NCBI GenBank assembly: GCA_009780315.1
Contig: WRAH01000020.1
Span: forward strand, 1-48,858
Source: Defluviitaleaceae bacterium
GTDB taxonomy: Bacteria > Bacillota > Clostridia > Lachnospirales > WQUN01
Length of the DNA: 48,858 nt
Direction of reading: 5' to 3'
The notes under the pieces were generated by a model. The model was not told the origin of the DNA. It worked only from the letters and a program-made list of their open reading frames with translations, and made no database searches. This document shows, in pieces, positions 8,144 through 16,141 of the stretch. Positions within the stretch are counted from its first letter, which is position 1, and each line of letters starts with the position of its first letter. Position numbers and translations under genes: made by a program.

Positions 8144-9609
8144 AAAGCAAAATCCTACGCAGATTGATTTTGTATTTCATGGTTTCATTTGTTGTGTTTG
8201 CCTTTGTCATTGGCATACTTTTTTCAGTATTGTTTTCACAGCACAACATCCATGTTCACCATGCCGAGTTGGAAAGACGCGCTGTAAACATTGCAGAAAC
8301 TTTGTCGGAGTTTATTGGAGAAAACCCAGGGCAAGGCATGGGTCACGGTATGGGTATGGGCGGCTTTGGGGCATTTTTGCGCCATTTAGAAAGTATAGCC
8401 ATGGGTGATATATGGATTGTAGATACTAATGCAGAGCAAATTATTTTTGGCAGACACCATCGTCACCACATGGGAACGACACATTATGATTTACCAGAAG
8501 GGGTTGAAGGGCTTATTGCAGATGCCCTTGGGGGCAGTGTTGCCTTTTGCGAAGGGTTGAGTCTCTTCTGGGACAGACCAACGATTACGGTAGCCGCACC
8601 CATTATTTTACCAAATGGCACAATAACAGGAGCGGTTTTATTACATTCTGAAATATCAGACATTTATCAAGCAACCCATAGGGGATTGGTTTTACTTTTG
8701 TACAGCATGACAGCCGCAGTGGTGGTGTCGGTGGTGGTTGCGATATTGTTATCTTCATGGTTTACGAAACCATTGGGAAGGATGAAAGCAACCGCTTTGC
8801 AGGTTAGCATGGGGCATTTTAATGTAAAAACAGATGTAAAACAAAAGGACGAAATTGGAGAGCTGGCGGTTGTCTTTGACAATATGATAGATAAACTTGC
8901 CTTAGCGTTTAAAGAACGAGAGAAGCTAGACAGGTTACGTCAAGATTTTGTTGCCAATATATCTCATGAATTAAGGACACCTATCACTGTCATGCGCGGC
9001 TCTTTGGAAGCACTTTTGGATGGTGTAGTGTCAGATACAGATAAAATTGCAGAATATCATAAGCAAATGTTTAATGAATGCAAGTATTTAGAACGCCTTG
9101 TGTCTGACTTACTTGATTTATCCCGATTGCAAAATACGGATTTTGCCATAGAAAGGCAAACCCTCGACTTAAAAGATGTGGTAGATGACGTTATCCGAAC
9201 CATGACCAAGATAGCACAGCAAAAGCGGATTGACTTAACCTTGTCTTGTGTAGATTCTGATTTCCCTTTTATAGGGGATTATAGTCGATTACGGCAAATG
9301 CTAATCGTGGTTGTAGACAATGCTATAAAATTTTCTCCAGAAGATAGCTGTGTTGAGATACAATTATTAAAAACGCAAAGCACGGCACACATTTATATTC
9401 GTGATGATGGCAATGGCATAAACCCCCATGATATAGAACACATTTTTGAACGGTTTTATAAACAGCGGTCAGAGCAAAATAAAACAGGCACAGGACTTGG
9501 TTTGGCTATTGCTAAACAGATTGCAGACAGGCATAATATCGCCATACGTGCTACAAATAATCTCAATAGAGGGGCTGAATTTATCTTCACATTACCCCTT
9601 GCAATATAA
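8140..9609 (+). CDS. Sensor histidine kinase
   Basis: The 489-residue membrane kinase pairs with the response regulator just upstream (ATGA overlap). Membrane helices lie at about 9-33 and 187-209; between them is an outside sensor region of about 150 residues. A HAMP segment follows (209-262), then HisKA with phospho-acceptor H276 in SHELRTP, and the ATPase domain with N-box VVDNAIKF, DDGNGI and GTGLGLAI. The sensor region is unusual: GQGMGHGMGMGGFG (74-88) and GRHHRHHMG (104-112) are rich in Met and His, which in other sensors bind copper or silver. Metal sensing is an inference. A HAD gene follows 26 bases later and may be co-transcribed. Confidence 0.93.
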   Translation: MKSKILRRLILYFMVSFVVFAFVIGILFSVLFSQHNIHVHHAELERRAVNIAETLSEFIGENPGQGMGHGMGMGGFGAFLRHLESIAMGDIWIVDTNAEQIIFGRHHRHHMGTTHYDLPEGVEGLIADALGGSVAFCEGLSLFWDRPTITVAAPIILPNGTITGAVLLHSEISDIYQATHRGLVLLLYSMTAAVVVSVVVAILLSSWFTKPLGRMKATALQVSMGHFNVKTDVKQKDEIGELAVVFDNMIDKLALAFKEREKLDRLRQDFVANISHELRTPITVMRGSLEALLDGVVSDTDKIAEYHKQMFNECKYLERLVSDLLDLSRLQNTDFAIERQTLDLKDVVDDVIRTMTKIAQQKRIDLTLSCVDSDFPFIGDYSRLRQMLIVVVDNAIKFSPEDSCVEIQLLKTQSTAHIYIRDDGNGINPHDIEHIFERFYKQRSEQNKTGTGLGLAIAKQIADRHNIAIRATNNLNRGAEFIFTLPLAI

Positions 9610-9635
9610 CTATTTTTACAAAAAAAAGGAGTGCT

Positions 9636-10331
9636 ATGATGATGACAAGTTCAGTAGATACGGCAGAAAAGTTTATGTTTAAAGGGGCAATTTTTGACTT
9701 AGATGGTACGCTGATAAATTCTATGGGCGTGTGGGAGAAAATTGATATAGATTTTCTTGCGAAACGGGGTATCTCTGCACCCAAAACGTATTTTGAAGAA
9801 ATTAGTACCCTTAGTTTTCGGGAAATGGCAAAGTACACGATTGATAGATTCAACCTGGATGATAGTGTGGAGGGTTTACTGCAAGAGTGGCATGAGATGG
9901 CTATTGATGAATACAGCCACAACATTTGGCTAAAACCCTATGCCAAGGACTATCTTACCTTGCTAAAATCCCATGACATTAAGTTAGCAACGGCAACCAG
10001 CCTTTCCAGAACACTTGCAGAGCCTGTTTTAAGAAACAACGGCATATGGGACTTTTTTGATGTCCAATGCTTTACAGATGAAGTAGAGCGTGGCAAGGCT
10101 TTTCCTGATGTGTACTTATTAGCGGCGAAAAAGCTAAATATTTTACCCCAGCATTGTGTTGTTTTTGAAGACTTACCCCAAGGTATAACCAGTGCTAAAA
10201 ATGCTGGCATGAAAGTGGTTGGTGTATATGATGATGTTTTCAAAGCACATTGGAAGCATATCATGCAAACAGCAGACGCTTGGATACATGATTATCAGGA
10301 TGTGCTTAACAAAGGCACAGGGTTATTTTGA
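9636..10331 (+). CDS. HAD-superfamily hydrolase, beta-phosphoglucomutase-like
   Basis: The 231-residue protein has the HAD motif I FDLDGTL (about 19-25), a helical cap (about 30-95), motif II TATS, a Lys in the GKAFPD region and motif III/IV VFEDLPQGI. These place it in subfamily I with beta-phosphoglucomutases and small sugar phosphatases. It lies directly before a GH65 phosphorylase gene. Such enzymes release beta-glucose-1-phosphate, so conversion to glucose-6-phosphate is a reasonable role, but phosphatase activity on another metabolite cannot be excluded. AAAAGGAG precedes the ATG; three ATG codons in a row (MMM) leave the exact start open by two codons. Confidence 0.8.
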   Translation: MMMTSSVDTAEKFMFKGAIFDLDGTLINSMGVWEKIDIDFLAKRGISAPKTYFEEISTLSFREMAKYTIDRFNLDDSVEGLLQEWHEMAIDEYSHNIWLKPYAKDYLTLLKSHDIKLATATSLSRTLAEPVLRNNGIWDFFDVQCFTDEVERGKAFPDVYLLAAKKLNILPQHCVVFEDLPQGITSAKNAGMKVVGVYDDVFKAHWKHIMQTADAWIHDYQDVLNKGTGLF

Positions 10332-10337
10332 AATTCC

Positions 10338-10367
10338 TTGACAGTTAGAAAACCCCTGTGATATCGT
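10338..10367 (+). promoter_or_regulatory. Promoter of the first GH65 gene
   Basis: TTGACA, 18 bp, TATCGT. The -10 is weak (four of six), which fits a regulated promoter. An operator-like palindrome starts three bases after it. Confidence 0.6.
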
Positions 10368-10389
10368 GGGTTTATCGTTAAACTCCACG
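10365..10389. promoter_or_regulatory. LacI-type operator
   Basis: GTTTA-TCGT-TAAAC (10370-10383), extended by flanking CGTGG and CCACG arms with one unpaired base. An even palindrome with a central CG is the LacI-family pattern. The core is shared, except for one base, with the site at 39522-39535. The flanking arms could also make it a hairpin in the leader. Confidence 0.6.
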
Positions 10390-10406
10390 AGAAATGGTGA
10401 TGATAT

Positions 10407-12383
10407 ATGAACCCTTGGCAGATAGTGCGTGAAGGATACAACCCCGCCGAAGCGGCGGATAATGGCAATCGCTTTTTAATAGGCAATGGCTTCATGGGTA
10501 TACGGGGAACACTGGAAGAGTATCGATTAGAAAATCAAGTGGCAATCAATCTTGCAGGGGTTTATGACCGTGCAAAAAATCAAACATGGCGCGAACCTGT
10601 AAACGCACCAAATGGTTTGTATGCCTCCTTGGAAAACGTGGGCAACATCATTAGCCATACACAGGCTTTGGACATTCGTTATGGAATCCATACCCGTGAA
10701 ACCATGTATACCCATGCATTTTTAAAAATAAGCCGTTTTGCCAGCATGGCAGAGCCTAATGTAATCTATCAGCAAATTATTGTAGAGCCTAAAAACAGCC
10801 CAATCACCCTAGTTTGTGGCATAGACGCAGACGTTTGGGACATTAACGGCCCTCACTTAATGGATATGCATAGTGAAGGGGGCGAGGTTTTAAAAGTTTC
10901 TGCCACAACCTATGAGCAAAATATTCCTATAAGCACCAGTGAAACATGCAACAAACCTCATGATGAACTACGCACCATGGGGCATAGTATTTACCGCGTC
11001 TTTCATATCAAAGAACCCTTTGTGCTAGACCGTGTGATAACCATAAATGCCGCCCCTGTGTTTAGCACCTATGAAAGCGGGTTAAAACCCCACAAAAATA
11101 CATGGGAAACCCTTTGGAAAAATTCCCAAGTAAAAATCATTGGGGATGAAAACGCACAGCTTTCCCTTAATTATAGTATGTATCATTTACACTGCATTGC
11201 CCCCCGCCACGGAGATAATGTAAGCATTGCGGCACGGGGGTTAAGCGGACAAGTATATAAAGGTGCGGTTTTTTGGGATACGGAGATTTTTCTCATGCCT
11301 TTTTTCACATTAACTGAACCTGCACTTGCGCGAAAGCTTATCCATTACCGTATCCATGGACTGGCTGGCGCATATGCCAAAGCAAAGGAATATGGATTTG
11401 ACGGCGCGTTTTTTCCATGGGAAAGCCAAGACGGCGGAACAGAAGGTTGTACAGATTTTAATATTGTAGATGTGTTTACGAACCGCCCTGTCAGAACATT
11501 TTTTAGAGACAAGCAAATTCATATTTCAGGGGATATGGTGTATGCACTGTGCCAGTACATGGATTGGACTGGTGATGAAAAGCTATGGCAAGATGGCGGG
11601 CGCACGCTGACAGAAGCTTGTGCAAAGTTTTATTTAAGCCGTGCATATCAACGGGTACACAGGGATACATTGGAATTTACAGATGTAGTGGGCCCAGACG
11701 AATACCACGAACGTGTAGACAACAATGCATTTACTAATCGCATGGCTGCCTATACATTAGAAAAAGCGGGCATGAAACATACCGTGCGCAAACCCCGTAT
11801 AAACAACGGCATAATCGAACAATTTGACGGCTATTTTGCCTTAGAAGACATATCACTGGATATTGTACGCTCACGATTAAAGCACCCAAAGGAATATTGG
11901 GGAACACAAAGCGGGGTAGCTTTTGCAACACAAATTATCAAACAAGCAGATGTTATGGCACTGGTCAACTTATTTCCATCAGAATTTTCTGACGAAGATG
12001 TGAAAAAAAACTGGCTCTATTACGAGCCAAGAACAGAGCATGGTTCTAGTTTAAGTGCATGTATGTACGCCCTTGGTGCATGTCGGTTCGGCAGGGCAGA
12101 CCTTGCGTATCCTTTCTTTTTAAAGTCTGCACGGGCAGACCTTGACGGCGGTGGTAAGTCTTGGGCGGGGAATGTATATATTGGCGGCACACACCCTGCT
12201 GCCGCAGGTGGGGCGTATATGATAGCCACACAGGGCTTTGGAGGGCTTCGTCTCAATGGCAACCAACCCCAACTCAACCCCTGCTTGCCAGAATCCATTA
12301 CCGCATTAACCTTTCCATTCATGTTTCAAGGCAAGCCAATGGAAGCCCATATTACAAGGGAAAAACATAGCATCATATCGTAA
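10407..12383 (+). CDS. Glycoside hydrolase family 65 phosphorylase
   Basis: GH65 enzymes cleave alpha-glucobioses such as maltose, nigerose, kojibiose or trehalose with phosphate and release beta-glucose-1-phosphate. Conserved blocks are present: GNGFMGIRG (26-34), FWDTEIF (289-295), FPWES (336-340) and GPDEYHE with the expected catalytic acid E432. With 658 residues it is about 100 shorter than usual; the C-terminal small domain appears reduced compared with the second GH65 protein of this window. The disaccharide cannot be read from the sequence. No signal peptide, so it is cytoplasmic. It follows a HAD gene and converges on an MFS-LacI pair, with which it overlaps by 11 bases at the 3' end. 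The ribosome binding site (GGTGAT) is weak. Confidence 0.9.
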   Translation: MNPWQIVREGYNPAEAADNGNRFLIGNGFMGIRGTLEEYRLENQVAINLAGVYDRAKNQTWREPVNAPNGLYASLENVGNIISHTQALDIRYGIHTRETMYTHAFLKISRFASMAEPNVIYQQIIVEPKNSPITLVCGIDADVWDINGPHLMDMHSEGGEVLKVSATTYEQNIPISTSETCNKPHDELRTMGHSIYRVFHIKEPFVLDRVITINAAPVFSTYESGLKPHKNTWETLWKNSQVKIIGDENAQLSLNYSMYHLHCIAPRHGDNVSIAARGLSGQVYKGAVFWDTEIFLMPFFTLTEPALARKLIHYRIHGLAGAYAKAKEYGFDGAFFPWESQDGGTEGCTDFNIVDVFTNRPVRTFFRDKQIHISGDMVYALCQYMDWTGDEKLWQDGGRTLTEACAKFYLSRAYQRVHRDTLEFTDVVGPDEYHERVDNNAFTNRMAAYTLEKAGMKHTVRKPRINNGIIEQFDGYFALEDISLDIVRSRLKHPKEYWGTQSGVAFATQIIKQADVMALVNLFPSEFSDEDVKKNWLYYEPRTEHGSSLSACMYALGACRFGRADLAYPFFLKSARADLDGGGKSWAGNVYIGGTHPAAAGGAYMIATQGFGGLRLNGNQPQLNPCLPESITALTFPFMFQGKPMEAHITREKHSIIS

Positions 12384-13572
12384 ATATCTTTCGAGCGACC
12401 CCGTACAGGGCTAATCCAAAACCAATAGAAGACAGTACCGCAAAAACAACCATGGCATTTTGCACCGTAAAGCCCCACGCAAGCAAAGCCGTGGTGATAA
12501 GATTGCCCAATATGCCTGTAAGGGACGCAGTCACTGCGGTAAAAGTGGTAATGGCTGTAGACCGAACCCGCACATCAATGATTTGGGATAAGTAACTCAT
12601 GGAAATGGGCAGTAACACGCCAAAACTCAATCCTTGGGTAATTTGTACAAAAATCAACACATTTGCTGTTTCTGCCCCTGCACTCATGAGCATACGCACC
12701 ACAAAAATTGCACTACAAAATACAAGCAACTTCTTAAACCCAAATTGATTCAGCAAAAATGCCACAGCAAACATAATAGGCACTTCACTGCCAGACATGA
12801 TTGCAAAAGCAGTACCAATGTCCGCTGATGTTCCGCCATATTCAGGCAATACAATTTGCATGAGTGTACCCATGGACATGGAACTAAGCATTAAGAAAAA
12901 TGAAAGCACCAGCAGTAAGCAATATGCTTTAGATGAAAAAATAAGCTTAAAAGCTTCCTTGCCTTTTAGTTGTGACGGTGATTTTTCGTCATGACTATTT
13001 GCCTGCTTTGCAGGGCGGAATGTAACGGCAGTAATGATTCCTAACAAAATAAATACCCCGCCAAGCCAAAAGCGGGCATCATGCCCAAGGGAAATCGTCA
13101 CCATGCCCATGGTTTGTGCCGCAATAGAAAACCATAATGAGCCTGTACCACGCATGACACCATAGTTCAGGTCTGGAAACTCCTGTTTAAGCCCTACAAT
13201 CCATGCGTCAATAAAACCGCCAATTTGCATACCGCTAATGGCAATACCCACCATATTGACAATCACCAAAACATTACTGCCAGAGCGAAGGGAGAAGGGC
13301 AACAGGAATAAGCAAATTGCCACCCCCACCATTAAAGCAATCGTGGTCTTTTTTTCAGAAAGATATTTGTCGCTGATAAAGCCGCTGAGAGGGTTTGCAA
13401 ACAAAACAATGACAGACATGACCGTCATCACCCCAGCAGCGGCACTGGCTGACCAGCCATAATCCATCAGTGTTGCCACCATAAAGGCGATATAAGTACA
13501 AAAACCAAACCAAAATGTGCCCTGCAACAATGCGCCATGAAAATTAAGCCGTCTTATTCCCCACTTACTCAC
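12373..13572 (-). CDS. MFS transporter, LacY/nucleoside-symporter-like
   Basis: 399 residues with 12 predicted membrane helices and a polar central loop (about 190-212, KPSPQLKG-like region). The pattern resembles the MFS_1-like group around LacY-type oligosaccharide symporters. It is 11 bases downstream of a LacI-family gene on the same strand, and its end overlaps the end of the convergent GH65 gene, so uptake of the GH65 substrate is a reasonable inference. GGAGG lies just upstream of the ATG, inside the tail of the lacI-like gene. Confidence 0.83.
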   Translation of the reverse strand: MSKWGIRRLNFHGALLQGTFWFGFCTYIAFMVATLMDYGWSASAAAGVMTVMSVIVLFANPLSGFISDKYLSEKKTTIALMVGVAICLFLLPFSLRSGSNVLVIVNMVGIAISGMQIGGFIDAWIVGLKQEFPDLNYGVMRGTGSLWFSIAAQTMGMVTISLGHDARFWLGGVFILLGIITAVTFRPAKQANSHDEKSPSQLKGKEAFKLIFSSKAYCLLLVLSFFLMLSSMSMGTLMQIVLPEYGGTSADIGTAFAIMSGSEVPIMFAVAFLLNQFGFKKLLVFCSAIFVVRMLMSAGAETANVLIFVQITQGLSFGVLLPISMSYLSQIIDVRVRSTAITTFTAVTASLTGILGNLITTALLAWGFTVQNAMVVFAVLSSIGFGLALYGVARKIFTI

Positions 13573-13583
13573 ATTGAATCCTC

Positions 13584-14597
13584 CTACAAATTTGTGCGCA
13601 CGCTTTCCCGTTCGACTAAATGCACAGGCAGCATGACATTTTGCGCCGCGCTTTCATTTTCAAGCATACTCACCATCAGGTCAGCCGCAAGCTGGCCTTT
13701 TAATTGTGTATTTTGACGCACAGTGGTTAAGCTTGGGTGCATCAACCTGCACCAGTCTAAATCGTCAAAACCAATGATGGAATAGTCGTTAGGCACAGTT
13801 TTTCCCCCATCCCGAATACCTGCCATGACCCCTGCGGCGATTAAGTCTGCCGTGGCAAAAATAGCAGTGATATCATTACGGGCGGCGATTGCCCGCCCAA
13901 TTCTACCAGCGGCTTTGGCTGAAAAGTCACTGGTAAATGAAAGGGTGGGGTCAAATGTGACCCCTGCCGTTTTAAGGGCTTCACAATGCCCCTTGAGCCG
14001 CATATCATCTACCCCCCCTGATTTAATGGGCGGACTGCAAAAGGCTATGCGGGTGTGTCCGTTTTTAAGTAAATGATTGGTTGCAAGCATTGCCCCTTCA
14101 AAATCTTGCAAGCCCACGTTTGCCATATTTCCATAGTCGGAAAGATAGCTGTCTGTCAAGACAATAGGCTTGTTTATATTGCGCAAAGTGGTGTAAAGCT
14201 CATCCCCTTCATATACACCTGTTAAAAAAAGCCCATCTACATTCCAGTTTTGCAAAAATGATTGTAATTCATCTGCGTCAGACACAGAGCGCAACATAAG
14301 GTAGTATCCATTTTCACGCAAGGTACATTCTACGGCATTGGTTAAACGGCTGATAAAGGGGTCATCAAAAGCGGCGTTTGTGGTGGTGCGGAAATAATTG
14401 ACCAATGCCACCACTTTTGACGATTGTGAAACCAAAGCCCTCGCAGACATATTTGGTACATATCCCATTTCTGCAATTATGCTGTTGACACGGGCTTTGG
14501 TGGCTGGTGACACCCTGCTGCTTCTGCCATTTATCACATTAGACACGGTGGTAGAGCTTACCTTTGCGGCACGGGCAATATCATCTATCGTTATCAC
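13584..14597 (-). CDS. LacI-family transcriptional regulator (first)
   Basis: 337 residues. The N-terminal helix-turn-helix (ITIDDIARAAKVSSTTVSNVING) is followed by a normal hinge helix with NMSARAL, which in LacI proteins inserts a leucine at a central CG. The rest is a periplasmic-binding-protein-like sugar sensor domain. The start was placed at GTG 14597 because GGGAGGG stands eight bases upstream; the longer reading frame to 14636 has no binding site. It is in an operon with the MFS gene. It is the best candidate for binding the GTTTA-TCGY-TAAAC sites at 10370 and 39522. Confidence 0.92.
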   Translation of the reverse strand: MITIDDIARAAKVSSTTVSNVINGRSSRVSPATKARVNSIIAEMGYVPNMSARALVSQSSKVVALVNYFRTTTNAAFDDPFISRLTNAVECTLRENGYYLMLRSVSDADELQSFLQNWNVDGLFLTGVYEGDELYTTLRNINKPIVLTDSYLSDYGNMANVGLQDFEGAMLATNHLLKNGHTRIAFCSPPIKSGGVDDMRLKGHCEALKTAGVTFDPTLSFTSDFSAKAAGRIGRAIAARNDITAIFATADLIAAGVMAGIRDGGKTVPNDYSIIGFDDLDWCRLMHPSLTTVRQNTQLKGQLAADLMVSMLENESAAQNVMLPVHLVERESVRTNL

Positions 14598-14673
14598 TAT
14601 ATATTCCCTCCCACTGTAAGTATACCACGTTTTCATTGATGTAAGAAAAAGTCCATCTTTTGATTACAAAGTA

Positions 14674-14713
14674 CAACAAAAAAAACCTCATGGGCATGAG
14701 GTTTTTTTTGTTG
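14674..14713. terminator. Bidirectional hairpin terminator
   Basis: CAACAAAAAAAACCTCATG and its exact complement form a 19-bp stem with a two-base spacer; both sides carry eight-base A/T runs. It sits upstream of the minus-strand lacI-like gene and shares its last TTG with the -35 box of the leader RNA promoter, so it insulates the two divergent units. Confidence 0.75.
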
Positions 14714-14740
14714 ACATAAATGTGTAAAAAATGATAATAT
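14711..14740 (+). promoter_or_regulatory. Promoter of the leader RNA / AbrB-like gene
   Basis: TTGACA, 18 bp, TAATAT (or 16 bp to GATAAT). Transcription should begin near 14746, which leaves a leader of about 260 bases before the start codon. Confidence 0.75.
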
Positions 14741-14745
14741 ATTTC

Positions 14746-15005
14746 TGCCGAATAGATAGAGCATCGCGGCAGTCGAAAGGTGTACACGCACCGTAACGAC
14801 TTATGTAGGCGATAGGACTACCATCACCTAACACAAACAGGCTAAACCTGCCACCACGACATCTTGATTATACATCAGCCGACATACTTTTTTCAAGTAT
14901 TCCCCCTGGGCATGTAGTTTCTTTTTAATGTGGTGAGTGGAAGGTGATGGGTGCCGTCCCTACGTGATTCTCTTATTCGAGTAAACGGCCCGGAGGCGGT
15001 AGAAC
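14746..15005 (+). ncRNA. Long structured 5' leader RNA, class not recognised
   Basis: About 260 bases lie between a strong promoter and the double-AbrB gene and contain no good open reading frame. Local hairpins: CTGCCG/CGGCAG (14754-14772), GGTG/CACC (14780-14793), GTAG/CTAC (14806-14821), CAGG/CCTG (14838-14850). A long-range helix joins CCATCACCT (14822-14829 region) with AGGTGATGG (14942-14950), and GGAC/GTCC extends it. GCCGT near 14953 can instead pair with ACGGC just before the GGAGG ribosome binding site, which suggests two exclusive folds. It was compared from memory with TPP, SAM, lysine, cobalamin, c-di-GMP, T-box, tmRNA, 6S and RNase P patterns and none fits. Confidence 0.55.
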
Positions 15006-15305
15006 ATGGAGTACTATGGTTCAAGACGTATTGATGAATTAGGCAGGATGGTTTTTCCTGGGGGGCTAAGGCAGACCTTGGGCATAGCAGAAGGCTGTAA
15101 AGCGTCGCTAAATCCTGTGGAACACTTGGTTGTTTTCAAATGCATGGATGATGAAGCAAGCCCCTATGCATTTACAAGCGACTTTGACAATTTAGGCAGA
15201 ATAGTCATTCCTCCTGAACTCATGGAAAAACAAGGATGGACGACAAAGGACACAAAAATTGACATTTATCTGACTGGCAGTATCTTACTATTAAAGCCAG
15301 TGTAA
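15006..15305 (+). CDS. Small protein with two AbrB-like motifs
   Basis: 99 residues. Residues 6-40 (RRIDELGRMVFPGGLRQTLG) and 59-99 (SDFDNLGRIVIPPELMEKQG) both match the swapped-hairpin AbrB/SpoVT pattern, so one chain carries a complete pair. AbrB-type proteins bind DNA as dimers of such hairpins and control transition-state genes. A function as a DNA-binding regulator is inferred. GGAGG is nine bases before the ATG. It is preceded by a long structured leader and followed by a strong terminator, so it is a single-gene unit. A protein of similar layout is encoded at 24817-25167. Confidence 0.78.
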   Translation: MEYYGSRRIDELGRMVFPGGLRQTLGIAEGCKASLNPVEHLVVFKCMDDEASPYAFTSDFDNLGRIVIPPELMEKQGWTTKDTKIDIYLTGSILLLKPV

Positions 15306-15317
15306 TACCACTTAATT

Positions 15318-15364
15318 AAAACCCGACACAAAACCAAAGGATGATTGGTTTTGTGTCGGGTTTT
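15318..15364. terminator. Strong bidirectional terminator
   Basis: A 20-bp perfect stem (AAAACCCGACACAAAACCAA and its complement) with a seven-base loop and a T run on each side. It serves the AbrB-like gene and the convergent flavoprotein gene. Confidence 0.93.
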
Positions 15365-15384
15365 TTGTTGGTTACATAAAACTG

Positions 15385-16020
15385 TTAGTCACGGATGAAG
15401 CTCATATACACTTTATCTCTGTTTGCAGGGGGTTTAGCGGTTTGCCCCATCTCCCTCATGCGCAACATCCACGCCATGTTTTCGCCCAATAGGGTGAGTA
15501 CTTGCATACCCTCTTCATCTTTTAACACTTCTTCATCACCATTGCCATGAATAACATTCCAATAATTTGAAGCTGGCATAAGCATCCCTGCAAATTGTAA
15601 GTAGTGGTTCATGCTATCCACCGTGGCAACACCGCCCGAACGGCGAACAGTGGCAACGGCTGCGCCTACCTTTTGGAAAAACAAATTGCCGTTGGCATGG
15701 CTTACATAGAACAATCTATCAAGGAAAGTTTTTAATATGCCGCCCATTCCTGAAAAATGAACAGGTGAACCAAGCAAAATCCCATCTGCTTTATATATGA
15801 CAGGGGCTATGCTGTTAAACCCATCATCTTTAAGAACGCATTGGGCATTTTTTCTTGAAAAACATCCGCCGCACCCTCTACACCCTTGAAACACTTGATT
15901 GCCAATGTGTAAAATTTCTGCTTCTATGCCTTCTTGCTGTAAAACGTCACACACAGTTTTAAGGCTTAGATATGTGCCGCCTTTTAAATTAGGGCTACCG
16001 TTCAGTGCAATGATTTTCAT
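15385..16020 (-). CDS. Flavodoxin-like NAD(P)H-dependent FMN reductase
   Basis: 211 residues. IIALNGSPNLKGGTY at the N-terminus is the FMN-phosphate-binding loop of this fold, and CRGCGGCFSRKNAQCVLKDD (about 48-67) is the Cys cluster of iron-sulfur flavoproteins. LLGSPVHFSGMGG provides the second flavin-binding loop. Members reduce quinones, azo compounds or other acceptors; the substrate is unknown. GGAGG precedes the ATG. It lies downstream of the cad genes but has its own strong promoter, so it need not be part of the metal response. Confidence 0.88.
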   Translation of the reverse strand: MKIIALNGSPNLKGGTYLSLKTVCDVLQQEGIEAEILHIGNQVFQGCRGCGGCFSRKNAQCVLKDDGFNSIAPVIYKADGILLGSPVHFSGMGGILKTFLDRLFYVSHANGNLFFQKVGAAVATVRRSGGVATVDSMNHYLQFAGMLMPASNYWNVIHGNGDEEVLKDEEGMQVLTLLGENMAWMLRMREMGQTAKPPANRDKVYMSFIRD

Positions 16021-16078
16021 AACATACCTCCAAAGTGTCGGGGCTGGTTTAGCTCCCTCTTATTTATGTTGTCGTATC

Positions 16079-16106
16079 ATTATATTAAATATAAAGTTAT
16101 TTTCAA
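16079..16106 (-). promoter_or_regulatory. Promoter of the flavoprotein gene
   Basis: Minus strand TTGAAA, 16 bp, TATAAT, about 60 bases before the start codon. Confidence 0.75.
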
Positions 16107-16141
16107 ATAGGATTTTTTATACCAGATATCTTCAGTATTGA

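Noticed and set aside
14948..14968. Six-codon frame (ATG GGT GCC ...) in the leader RNA
   Set aside because: It lacks a ribosome binding site and lies inside the long-range helix; nothing supports translation.
14941..14970. GGGTGCCGTCCC looked like part of a T-box leader
   Set aside because: The T-box sequence AGGGTGGNACCGCG and the specifier stem are missing, and the downstream gene is not an amino-acid gene.
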